Source of the DNA: Treponema sp.
GTDB lineage: Bacteria > Spirochaetota > Spirochaetia > Treponematales > Treponemataceae
DNA: 64,000 nt
Reading direction: 5' to 3'
NCBI GenBank assembly: GCA_022510925.1
Contig: JAFLSO010000004.1
Coordinates: 1 to 64,000 of the forward strand
The notes beneath the pieces were generated by a model. The model did no database searches and had not been told where the DNA came from. It saw only the letters and a list, made by a program, of their open reading frames with translations. The position numbers and the translations under genes were made by a program. This document shows, piece by piece, positions 32,672 through 40,100 of the stretch (position 1 is its first letter; every line of letters begins with the position of its first letter).

Positions 32672-33688
32672 ATGGAAGAGAAAATACCTCTGGCGGGACT
32701 TATGCCGCAGGAGATTTGCGACAGCCTGGGACTCTCACCCCCTTTCCGGGGAAAGCAGATTTTCAGGTGGATCTCACGCGGCGCCGAGGACTTTGACCAA
32801 ATGTCCGACATAGACAAGTCCACCCGCGCGGAGCTTAAGGCCAGGGCATCGCTGAGAAGCTCCTCGGTCTCCAAAGTGCTAAAGGACACGGACGGCACAA
32901 TAAAGCTTCAGATAACGCTTTATGACGGGCGCGCCATAGAGACGGTCCTGCTTACCGACAGGGACGGGCGGAAGACCGCGTGCGTGAGCTGCCAGGCGGG
33001 ATGCGCCATGGGGTGCGCCTTCTGCATGACTGGCCGTCTGGGACTGGGCAGGAACCTTAGCGCGGGGGAAATCGTGGAGGAATTCCTTTTCTTGGAGAAA
33101 GAGGCCGGCACTCTCGACAACATAGTTTTCATGGGCATGGGGGAGCCGCTGCATAACCTTCCCCAGATACGGAAAGCGGTGGAAATCCTTACCAGCAAAG
33201 AAGGCAGGGCGCTAAGCTCCAGACGCATGACGCTGAGCACCTGCGGCATAATAAGCGGCATATACGACCTTGCGGACAACGGCCCCGCCAGCATAAGGCT
33301 CGCGGTATCCCTTACCACTGCGGACCCAGAGCTTAGGGAGCGCCTCATGCCCGCGGCAAAAGGAAATCCCCTCCCCGAGCTAAGGAGCGCCATAGAGTAT
33401 TACATACAGAAGACAGGCAGGCGTGTCACGCTGGAGGCGGCGCTTCTTTCAGGCCAGAACACAAGCGAGCGGAGCGCCGGTCGTCTGGTGGAATTTGCCC
33501 GCGGAATGGACGTGAACATAAACCTCATCCCATGGAATCCCGTGGAGGGCCTAGACTTCTCCACCCCGGGGAGCGCTGAGTGCAGGAATTTCATGCGGAT
33601 TCTGGAGAAAGCGGGGCTTAACGTGAGCCTTAGGACCCGCAGGGGCGCGGGAATAGGCGGCGCGTGCGGCCAGCTGGGAAAATCCTGA
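32672..33688 (+). CDS. rlmN: 23S rRNA/tRNA adenine C2-methyltransferase
   Basis: A 338-residue radical SAM enzyme that methylates A2503 of 23S rRNA and A37 of some tRNAs. The cluster cysteines are C111, C115 and C118 in CAMGCAFC; the methyl-carrier cysteine is C332 in GGACGQL and a further conserved Cys lies at 107. FMGMGEPLHNL is the SAM-binding stretch. Length is typical. Confidence 0.95.
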   Translation: MEEKIPLAGLMPQEICDSLGLSPPFRGKQIFRWISRGAEDFDQMSDIDKSTRAELKARASLRSSSVSKVLKDTDGTIKLQITLYDGRAIETVLLTDRDGRKTACVSCQAGCAMGCAFCMTGRLGLGRNLSAGEIVEEFLFLEKEAGTLDNIVFMGMGEPLHNLPQIRKAVEILTSKEGRALSSRRMTLSTCGIISGIYDLADNGPASIRLAVSLTTADPELRERLMPAAKGNPLPELRSAIEYYIQKTGRRVTLEAALLSGQNTSERSAGRLVEFARGMDVNINLIPWNPVEGLDFSTPGSAECRNFMRILEKAGLNVSLRTRRGAGIGGACGQLGKS

Positions 33689-33769
33689 GCCATCCGCAGA
33701 AAGCCTGAAGGCACATACAGGCGCAGAAACGGAAGCCTTTGTCCGCGGTACCCCGCATTAAAAAAATGC

Positions 33770-33798
33770 TTGAAAAAAAAGCGCTTAGGAACTATACT
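33770..33798 (+). promoter_or_regulatory. Promoter giving a leaderless mRNA for the HMA-like protein
   Basis: TTGAAA (33770-33775), 17 bases, TATACT (33793-33798), then six bases to the ATG at 33805. Confidence 0.75.
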
Positions 33799-33804
33799 TT
33801 TCTT

Positions 33805-34014
33805 ATGCAGAAAAAGATTTATGTTGTTGGTATGGATGATGACGCTACAGCCGCTAAGGTTGACGAAGCTGTAAAAGGTGTTGCTGGGGTTACAGGCGTT
33901 ACTTCCAGCGCCACTAAATGCCAGGTCCTTGTTGACTTTGACGAGGGCGCCGCCGGCGTGGAGGATGCCATAAACGCGGCCATAGCTTCTGCAGGCGTCA
34001 CTGCATTAGGCTGA
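33805..34014 (+). CDS. Small HMA-fold-like protein lacking the metal-binding cysteines
   Basis: A 69-residue protein with the length and beta-alpha-beta pattern of heavy-metal-associated domains (KKIYVVGMDDDATAAKV, helix, VLVDFDEG, helix). At the place of the GMxCxxC metal site the sequence reads GM then D11-D12-D13-A14-T15, so Asp 12 and Thr 15 replace the two cysteines; the only Cys is at 39. It therefore probably does not bind Cu(I) in the usual way. Codons are unusually T-ending (GTT, GCT, GAT) compared with neighbours, as in highly expressed genes. It has a leaderless promoter and no ribosome site. Confidence 0.75.
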   Translation: MQKKIYVVGMDDDATAAKVDEAVKGVAGVTGVTSSATKCQVLVDFDEGAAGVEDAINAAIASAGVTALG

Positions 34015-34035
34015 CATCAATCATAAGCACAGCGG

Positions 34036-34986
34036 ATGAGAATAACTGTACTGGACGGCAACGCACTTAATCCCGGGGACTTAAGCTGGTCTCCGCTGGA
34101 GAGGCTCGGCGAGCTTACTGTATATCCGCGCACAGAGGAATCTAAAGTCATAGAGCGCATGGCGGGCTCTGAGGCGGTCCTCCTTAACAAGATAAGCATA
34201 ACGGAGGAGATACTTACCGCCTGCCCTTCCCTAAGATACATAGGAGTCCAGGCCACAGGCTACAACGTCATAGATGTGGAGGCCTGCCGACGTCATAATG
34301 TCACAGTGACAAACGTACCCTCATACAGCACCGCAGGAGTGGCTCAGCTCACGATGGCGTTCATTCTGGAGGCGGCATGCAGGACACACGCGCACACACA
34401 GAGCGTCATGAGCGGTGACTGGACGCGCGCGGAGGACTTCTGCTACCAGAAAGCGCCGCTCACGGAGCTGGACGGTAAGACACTGGGAATATTCGGCTAC
34501 GGGAGCATAGGAAAGCGCGTGGAGAAGATAGCGCGCGCCCTGGGAATGAATACCATCGTTTGCACGCGGACCCCGAGCCCGCAGACAGAGCATCCCGTGA
34601 ATTTCGAGACACTCCTAAAAGAGAGCGACATAGTGAGCCTTCATGCGCCCCTTACGCCCCAGACCAGCGGAATCATAAACGCCGGGACACTCTCCCTTAT
34701 GAAAGGCACGGCGTGGCTCATAAACACGGCCAGGGGCGCGCTTGTGGACGAGGAGGCCCTGGCAGACGCGCTTAAGTGCGGAAGAATCTCTTTCTACGCA
34801 TGCGATGTGGTGCGTGAGGAGCCCATGAGTCCCTCAAACCCGCTCCTCACCGTGCCCCAGGACCGCATAATCATAACCCCGCACATAGCATGGGCCGCCA
34901 AGGAGACCAGGCAGCGGCTTCTGGATGAGGTGGCGGAGAATCTGAGGTCTTTCCAGAACGGAAAGCTGCGGAATGCGGTCACATGA
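34036..34986 (+). CDS. D-2-hydroxyacid dehydrogenase
   Basis: A 316-residue NAD-dependent dehydrogenase of the glycerate/lactate/phosphoglycerate family. The Rossmann motif is GIFGYGSIGKR near residues 151-161, with the RGALVDEEAL arginine motif, a catalytic Glu region and the His in TPHIAWA. The N-terminal substrate domain is ordinary. The substrate cannot be fixed from sequence; hydroxypyruvate/glycerate is a likely guess. It starts 21 bases after the HMA-like gene. Confidence 0.85.
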   Translation: MRITVLDGNALNPGDLSWSPLERLGELTVYPRTEESKVIERMAGSEAVLLNKISITEEILTACPSLRYIGVQATGYNVIDVEACRRHNVTVTNVPSYSTAGVAQLTMAFILEAACRTHAHTQSVMSGDWTRAEDFCYQKAPLTELDGKTLGIFGYGSIGKRVEKIARALGMNTIVCTRTPSPQTEHPVNFETLLKESDIVSLHAPLTPQTSGIINAGTLSLMKGTAWLINTARGALVDEEALADALKCGRISFYACDVVREEPMSPSNPLLTVPQDRIIITPHIAWAAKETRQRLLDEVAENLRSFQNGKLRNAVT

Positions 34987-34997
34987 GAGGCGCGTAC

Positions 34998-35026
34998 TAG
35001 ACACCTGTCCGTAAAATTCATATACT
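34998..35026 (+). promoter_or_regulatory. Promoter of the leuCD-type genes
   Basis: TAGACA (34998-35003), 17 bases, TATACT (35021-35026); leader of about 25 bases with GAGGA before the ATG at 35059. Confidence 0.6.
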
Positions 35027-35058
35027 TAGCCTAAAAACAGGCTTCAATGAGGAAAATA

Positions 35059-36345
35059 ATGGGAAAAACTATAGCGCAGAAAATATTCGACTCGCATCTG
35101 GTGGACACACCTTTCGAGGGCACTAGCATCCTGCGGCTTGACAGGGTGTTCTGCCATGAGATCACCACGCCTATCGCCATAAACGACCTGGTGGAGCGCA
35201 ACCTGGACAAAGTGTTCGACCCCTCAAAAATCAAGGCGGTCATAGACCATGTGACACCCGCCAAGGACTCCAAGTGCGCCATGCAGGAGAAAATCCTGCG
35301 CGACTGGGCTGCCCGCAACGATATAAAGGATTTCTTTGACATAGGGGACAACGGCGTGTGCCATGCCATCTTCCCCGAGAAAGGCTTTGTGCGCCCCGGA
35401 TTCACCGTAATCATGGGAGACAGCCACACGTGCACCCACGGAGCGTTCGGAGCGTTCGCGGCTGGCGTGGGCACCACGGACCTGGAGGTGGGCATACTCA
35501 AAGGTGTATGCTCATTCCGCGAGCCCAAGGCCATAAAATTCGTGCTGAACGGAAAGCTTCCGGCGGGCGTATACGCAAAGGACGTGATTCTGTTCCTAAT
35601 CGGGCAAATCGGCGTGAACGGAGCCACTAACTGCGTCACGGAATTCACGGGCCCGGTGGTGGACGCCATGAGCATGGAGGAGAGGATGACGCTGTGCAAC
35701 ATGGCGGTGGAGGCCGGTGCCACGAGCGGAATATGCTTTCCCGACATGGTCACGGTAGATTACCTGTGGGAATTCATAAAGGACGAATTCAAGACCAAGG
35801 AGGACGCGCTCAAAGAGTACTCAAAATGGGCCGATGACCCCGACGCTGAGTACGAGAAAGTCTACGAGTACGACCTCAGCTCACTGGAGCCCGTGTGCAC
35901 GGTGAGTTACAAGCCCGACCAGATTAAGAAAGTCAGCGAGATGGCCGGCACCAAAGTGGATCAGGTATACATAGGAAGCTGCACAAACGGCCGCCTGAGC
36001 GACTTGAGGGTGGCGGCGGAGATTCTTAAAGGAAATCACATCGCCAAGGGAGTACGCGGCATAGTATCTCCCGCCACGCCCAAAATCTACAGGGACGCGC
36101 TTGAGGAGGGAATCATAGGGATATTCATGGACGCGGGATTCTGCGTCACAAACCCCACCTGCGGAGCGTGCCTTGGAATGAGCAACGGAGTTCTGGCGGA
36201 GGGAGAGGTCTGCGCGAGCACCACGAACCGCAACTTCAACGGGCGCATGGGAAAAGGCGGGATGGTCCATCTCATGAGCCCCGCCACGGCCGCTGCCACC
36301 GCTCTGGCGGGAACCATAGTCAACTCCCGGAATTTCAAGGGCTGA
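35059..36345 (+). CDS. leuC: 3-isopropylmalate dehydratase-type large subunit
   Basis: A 428-residue aconitase-family large subunit that binds a 4Fe-4S cluster and, with the small subunit, moves a hydroxyl group. The cluster ligands are in GSCTNGR and in PTCGACLGM (CxxC). Other family stretches are GDSHTCTHGAFGAFAAGVGTT and NRNFNGRMG. Usual bacterial LeuC of leucine synthesis is about 465 residues, so this is the shorter type also used for homoaconitate, methylmalate or related acids. The start follows GAGGA; ATG at 35047 overlaps that site. No leuA or leuB neighbours are seen, so the substrate is uncertain. Confidence 0.8.
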   Translation: MGKTIAQKIFDSHLVDTPFEGTSILRLDRVFCHEITTPIAINDLVERNLDKVFDPSKIKAVIDHVTPAKDSKCAMQEKILRDWAARNDIKDFFDIGDNGVCHAIFPEKGFVRPGFTVIMGDSHTCTHGAFGAFAAGVGTTDLEVGILKGVCSFREPKAIKFVLNGKLPAGVYAKDVILFLIGQIGVNGATNCVTEFTGPVVDAMSMEERMTLCNMAVEAGATSGICFPDMVTVDYLWEFIKDEFKTKEDALKEYSKWADDPDAEYEKVYEYDLSSLEPVCTVSYKPDQIKKVSEMAGTKVDQVYIGSCTNGRLSDLRVAAEILKGNHIAKGVRGIVSPATPKIYRDALEEGIIGIFMDAGFCVTNPTCGACLGMSNGVLAEGEVCASTTNRNFNGRMGKGGMVHLMSPATAAATALAGTIVNSRNFKG

Positions 36346-36415
36346 GATTTTTGACCTTATAAAAAAACGCGCCTCCTTTACGGACGGCCAAGCTAAATAT
36401 TAAGTGAGGAAAGCC

Positions 36416-36949
36416 ATGAAACAGTTTGGCGGAAATGTTTTATTCCTGGATCGCTCTGACATAAACACAGACGAGATTATTCCTGCCAAGTATCTTACGG
36501 AGAACACAAAGCAGGCCCTGCAGCCATATCTCCTTGAGGACCTTAAGCTTGAGGGCTTCAACCCCAAGACCGATGTCCCAGGAAAGAAAGTGATAATAAC
36601 GCGTGAGAATTTTGGCTGCGGCTCAAGCCGTGAGCATGCTCCGTGGGCACTGGAGGTGAACGGAATATACTGCGTAATCGCGGTGAATTTCGCGCGCATT
36701 TTCAGGCAGAACATGTACAACTGCGGACTTCTGGCGCTGGACATGAACAGGAAGGACATAGACGACATGTTCCACACGTTCTCGGACAAGGACACACAGT
36801 GCAAGATTGAGCAGAAAGAGGACGGCGCGTGGAAAGTGAAGCTTATCGCGGGTTCCCTCTCAAAGAGCTACTCTTTCAAACTGGAAGGATTCGAGAAAGC
36901 GCTCATTGAGAACGAGGGCTGGATAGGATACGCGAACGCCAAATACTAG
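36416..36949 (+). CDS. leuD: 3-isopropylmalate dehydratase-type small subunit
   Basis: A 177-residue swivel subunit of the aconitase family, partner of the gene upstream. It has FLDRSDINTDEIIPAKYL, and the ENFGCGSSREHAPWAL loop that binds the substrate carboxylate. GAGGA precedes the ATG at 36416; a GTG 12 bases earlier is less likely. The gap of 70 bases from leuC is AT-rich, without a terminator. Confidence 0.85.
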   Translation: MKQFGGNVLFLDRSDINTDEIIPAKYLTENTKQALQPYLLEDLKLEGFNPKTDVPGKKVIITRENFGCGSSREHAPWALEVNGIYCVIAVNFARIFRQNMYNCGLLALDMNRKDIDDMFHTFSDKDTQCKIEQKEDGAWKVKLIAGSLSKSYSFKLEGFEKALIENEGWIGYANAKY

Positions 36950-36956
36950 ACGATGC

Positions 36957-36990
36957 GAAAAGGAGCGCGCATAACTGCGTGCCGCTCCTT
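36957..36990 (-). terminator. Terminator after the cmk-like gene
   Basis: Minus strand stem AAGGAGCG with CGCTCCTT, inner stem CGCA/TGCG, followed by TTTCGC. It ends the murC-yicC-cmk unit and lies just past the leuD stop. Confidence 0.7.
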
Positions 36991-37004
36991 GCACACACGC
37001 CATC

Positions 37005-37571
37005 TCACCCGGCTCTTACCACCAGGGAGCGTCTCTGAAGCTCCTCCAGGATTATGTCCTCTATCTGCTCAGGCATGTAGAGCGCCGTGTCTATCTTTAA
37101 ATCCGCGAACGAGAAGTCAGAGTTGTCTATGCCGTAAAGTTTTTTGTAGCGACGGCTGTCCTCGCCGTCACGCATGGCGGTGAAGCTCTTGATTTCATCC
37201 AGACTTCCTCCCTCCCGGTTTAAAATGCGGCGCGCTCGCACATCATCGTCCGCCATAAGATATACTTTAAGGTCCGCCTCTTTCAGCATCCAGATGGCGA
37301 GCCTGCTCCCGAGCACGCAGCTTTCTTTCCTTGCAAGCTCCAGCTGCCTTGTGTCCACGGCTATGTCGTAGCTGTCATCGGTCCGGGCGCTCTCAATCAC
37401 CTGCGCGAGCGACATTCCTTTCTCCGCGGCCAGCTGGCGGAACGTAAAGTTTATGAGCGTTATTCCAAGTCGCTCGGAAAGGAGGGTGCTTACGGTGGTG
37501 TTTCCGCATCCGCTCTTTCCGCTGAGCGCTATCCTCAGCTCCTTTCCCTCCGGGATTATATACTCTGCCAT
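37005..37571 (-). CDS. Cytidylate-kinase-like protein with an atypical P-loop
   Basis: A 188-residue protein with the fold pattern of nucleoside monophosphate kinases. The P-loop region is LSGKSGCGNTTVS at residues 16-28; Asn 24 occupies the place of the usual Lys (G-x4-G-K-T). Other parts, such as TRQLELARKESCVLGSRLAIW and VYLMADDDVRARRILNREGG (LID), fit the cytidylate kinase-like families. Whether it phosphorylates CMP is not certain. It follows the yicC homologue by nine bases with a GGAGG site and ends with a terminator. Confidence 0.7.
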   Translation of the reverse strand: MAEYIIPEGKELRIALSGKSGCGNTTVSTLLSERLGITLINFTFRQLAAEKGMSLAQVIESARTDDSYDIAVDTRQLELARKESCVLGSRLAIWMLKEADLKVYLMADDDVRARRILNREGGSLDEIKSFTAMRDGEDSRRYKKLYGIDNSDFSFADLKIDTALYMPEQIEDIILEELQRRSLVVRAG

Positions 37572-37580
37572 AAAAGCCTC

Positions 37581-38450
37581 CTACTCCACATTCCTGCCCT
37601 GCTCACGTATGTTCTCCAGTGCGTCCTTGGCGGATATGACCATGGCGCTGATCTCCGTGAACTGGCTCTTGCTGCCTATGGTGTTTATCTCGCGGTTCGC
37701 CTCCTGGCAAATAAAATCAATGCGCTTGCCCGGAACAGGATTCTCCTCCATCTCTTTCCTGAGCGCGGCCAGATGGCTGTGCAGGCGGATTATCTCCTCG
37801 TTGACGGTGTACTTAACGAGCATGGCCGCGGTCTCCTGCATTATGCGGTTCTGGTCGGCATGCTCGCCCAGAAGCTCGCTGAACCTGGCGGCTACAGACT
37901 CCCTGAACCTGTCCTCCATCTGCGGCTGCCATTCCTTGAAAAACGCGCCGCAGCGGTCAAGGATATCCAGGTTCCTGAGCAAATCCTCCCTGAGCGCCAC
38001 GCCCTCACGCTTCCTGTCGGCTATGAAAGAATCCAGGACCTCATTAAAAACAGGCTCAATCTTCTCCCAACAAGACTCCGCGTCATAACGGCGGGTCACA
38101 TTCAGAACGCCGTCCTGCGCGATTATAAGGCTGAGAGGAATGTCCTCCGCGTTTTTTCCTATGGCCGAGGCCACGTAGCCTATGGCCTCAAAATACTGCC
38201 TGGCCGCGAGAGGGTCGGCGGTAACTGTGGCGGAGCTCTCAGTGTCATGCGAGCGGACCGTGACGTCCACTTTTCCGCGCGCGACTTTCCCGCACACCAA
38301 CCTGCGGATCCGAGACTCAACAGGATTTAAAAACGGAGGGACGTTTATGTTTAAATCCAGGAACCTGCTGTTCACGCTCTTTATCTCCACGCTTATAAGC
38401 GCGCTTCCTGCCATAATTTCCTTAAAGGCATAGCCAGTCATGCTGTTCAT
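37581..38450 (-). CDS. YicC/YloC family endoribonuclease
   Basis: A 289-residue member of the YicC family, RNases that cut structured or regulatory RNA. It has the start MNSMTGYAFKE, the region SVEIKSVNSRFLDLNINVPP, and the conserved end NREINTIGSKSQFTEIS...ENIREQGRNVE. Length is standard. It follows murC by three bases and precedes the kinase-like gene by nine, so it is in the murC operon. Confidence 0.9.
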   Translation of the reverse strand: MNSMTGYAFKEIMAGSALISVEIKSVNSRFLDLNINVPPFLNPVESRIRRLVCGKVARGKVDVTVRSHDTESSATVTADPLAARQYFEAIGYVASAIGKNAEDIPLSLIIAQDGVLNVTRRYDAESCWEKIEPVFNEVLDSFIADRKREGVALREDLLRNLDILDRCGAFFKEWQPQMEDRFRESVAARFSELLGEHADQNRIMQETAAMLVKYTVNEEIIRLHSHLAALRKEMEENPVPGKRIDFICQEANREINTIGSKSQFTEISAMVISAKDALENIREQGRNVE

Positions 38451-38453
38451 AAT

Positions 38454-39989
38454 CTACTCCGTATGGGAATTTTTTCCGGCAGACGCAATGGAATCCAGGA
38501 CCATGCGCCCCACTTTCCAGTTGTCGCCCGCGCCCATGGTTACCAGAAGCCATCCGCAGGGAAACTCATCTCCGCTCGGACCCAAGATAAGCCTCGATAT
38601 CTCAGCGGCGGCCTCGTCAAATTCCTTGCAGAACCTCACTCCGCTTTTATGCATGGCCGCGCGCTCCGAGAGGATTTCCCCGCTCACGTCAGCGGATGAG
38701 GCGTCCTCACGCGCGGAGGCATAAATCTTGTTTATGAAAACATCGTCCGCGGACTCAAAGCTGGACGCGAAATCATCAAGCAGCGCGGATGTACGGGTGT
38801 AAGTGTGGCTCATGAAGTCCACCACAATCCTGCGGCCGCCATAGAATTCCCTGTAGCCTCTGAGAGTGGACTTTATTGCAGTGGGATGATGGGCGTAGTC
38901 ATCCAGAACAATAAGGCTCTCGCCGAGCGGGGTCTCGGTGCGGGCTATGACCTCGCTGCGCCGTTTCCCGCCCGTGAATTCAAGAAGCGCTTTCCTTACC
39001 GTCTCCTTGCAGTCTCCGGGATTCCTGCCGGACTTTAAAAGCAGCTCGTTGCAGAGCGCCACAGCCCCTGCCGCGTTCAGCGCGTTATGCCTTCCGGGAA
39101 CCACCAGAGCGATGTCCCCCGCGGCTTGCAGACTGAATAACTGACGACCGTTAGTCTGTTCTGAACCCGGTGTATTAACGAACGTTAGTTTATAATCGCC
39201 ATCCGCAGACTCACCGTAACCTACCGTTCGTATGTCAGAGCGTTTTCTGACCGCCAGACTCATAACTTCCCTTGCGCCGTCATCGTCCGCGCAGTAAATC
39301 AGGACCCCGCCAGCAGGCAGCTTGCAGACGTAGTCCACGAATGCGTCGCGTATGCTTTCGTAGGTGGGATAATAATCCTGATGATCGCTCTCCACGCTGG
39401 TAAGAAGAATCATGCCCGGACAGAACGACATGAAATGCCTCTGATACTCGCAGGTCTCGGCCACAAAATAATACGGCTTGTCCTTGTCGAAGGACGGGCT
39501 CGTCATGGTGCATGATGAGCCGAACGACGCTATCATAGAGCCGGCCAGGACCTGACTGGGCAAATCAAGCGCGCGGAGTATGGTGCCGGCAAGGCCGGTG
39601 GTGGTGGTCTTTCCGTGCACGCCGCAGATTCCGCAGGAGAAAACTGACGCTGAAATCTCGCCCAAAGCCTGCGTGTAAAGGAGCATGGGAATCTTTTTCT
39701 TACCGGCGGCGATAAGGTCAGGATTTTTCTCAGGATTATATGCGCTTGAGTAAATCACATACTGCACTGAATCCGTTATGTTATCACCCGAGAAACCCAG
39801 GACCGGTATTCCCAACCTCTCCAGTATCTCGTCCGTGTAGAAACGCTCACTCACGTCGCTCCCGGTTATTACAGCGCCGCGGGCAAAGAGAATCTCCACC
39901 AGGGCCGCCATGCCGGTGCCTTTTATGCCCACAAAATGTACATGCGCCCCTTTTATATCAGGAGGCAGGACGAGGTCTCTATGTTCCAT
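38454..39989 (-). CDS. murC: UDP-N-acetylmuramate-L-alanine ligase
   Basis: A 511-residue ATP-dependent ligase adding L-Ala to UDP-MurNAc, the first peptide step of peptidoglycan. It has the UDP-binding VHFVGIKGTGMAAL (18-30), ATP-binding GVHGKTTTT (123-131), the Mur ligase central ETCEYQRHF, GRHNALNAAGA, and DDYAHHPTA. Around 40 residues longer than many MurC proteins, mainly at the C-terminus. The start at 39989 lies six bases past a TATAGT box with no ribosome site (leaderless); an upstream in-frame reading has none of the homology. Confidence 0.93.
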   Translation of the reverse strand: MEHRDLVLPPDIKGAHVHFVGIKGTGMAALVEILFARGAVITGSDVSERFYTDEILERLGIPVLGFSGDNITDSVQYVIYSSAYNPEKNPDLIAAGKKKIPMLLYTQALGEISASVFSCGICGVHGKTTTTGLAGTILRALDLPSQVLAGSMIASFGSSCTMTSPSFDKDKPYYFVAETCEYQRHFMSFCPGMILLTSVESDHQDYYPTYESIRDAFVDYVCKLPAGGVLIYCADDDGAREVMSLAVRKRSDIRTVGYGESADGDYKLTFVNTPGSEQTNGRQLFSLQAAGDIALVVPGRHNALNAAGAVALCNELLLKSGRNPGDCKETVRKALLEFTGGKRRSEVIARTETPLGESLIVLDDYAHHPTAIKSTLRGYREFYGGRRIVVDFMSHTYTRTSALLDDFASSFESADDVFINKIYASAREDASSADVSGEILSERAAMHKSGVRFCKEFDEAAAEISRLILGPSGDEFPCGWLLVTMGAGDNWKVGRMVLDSIASAGKNSHTE

Positions 39990-39995
39990 GCGCAC

Positions 39996-40024
39996 ACTAT
40001 ACCACAATGCGTCGCGTGTTGCAA
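39996..40024 (-). promoter_or_regulatory. Leaderless promoter of murC
   Basis: Minus strand TTGCAA (40024-40019), 17 bases, TATAGT (40001-39996), then six bases to the murC ATG at 39989. Confidence 0.75.
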
Positions 40025-40065
40025 ATGGAGCCTCTCCCAGGTGCTAAGCGCCGCGCAGTGATTGG

Positions 40066-40094
40066 TTGAAAAAACAGCGCAAAGTCTCTATAAT
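40066..40094 (+). promoter_or_regulatory. Leaderless promoter of metG
   Basis: TTGAAA (40066-40071), 17 bases, perfect TATAAT (40089-40094), then six bases to the ATG at 40101 with no purine-rich site. Confidence 0.85.
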
Positions 40095-40100
40095 GCCCGC

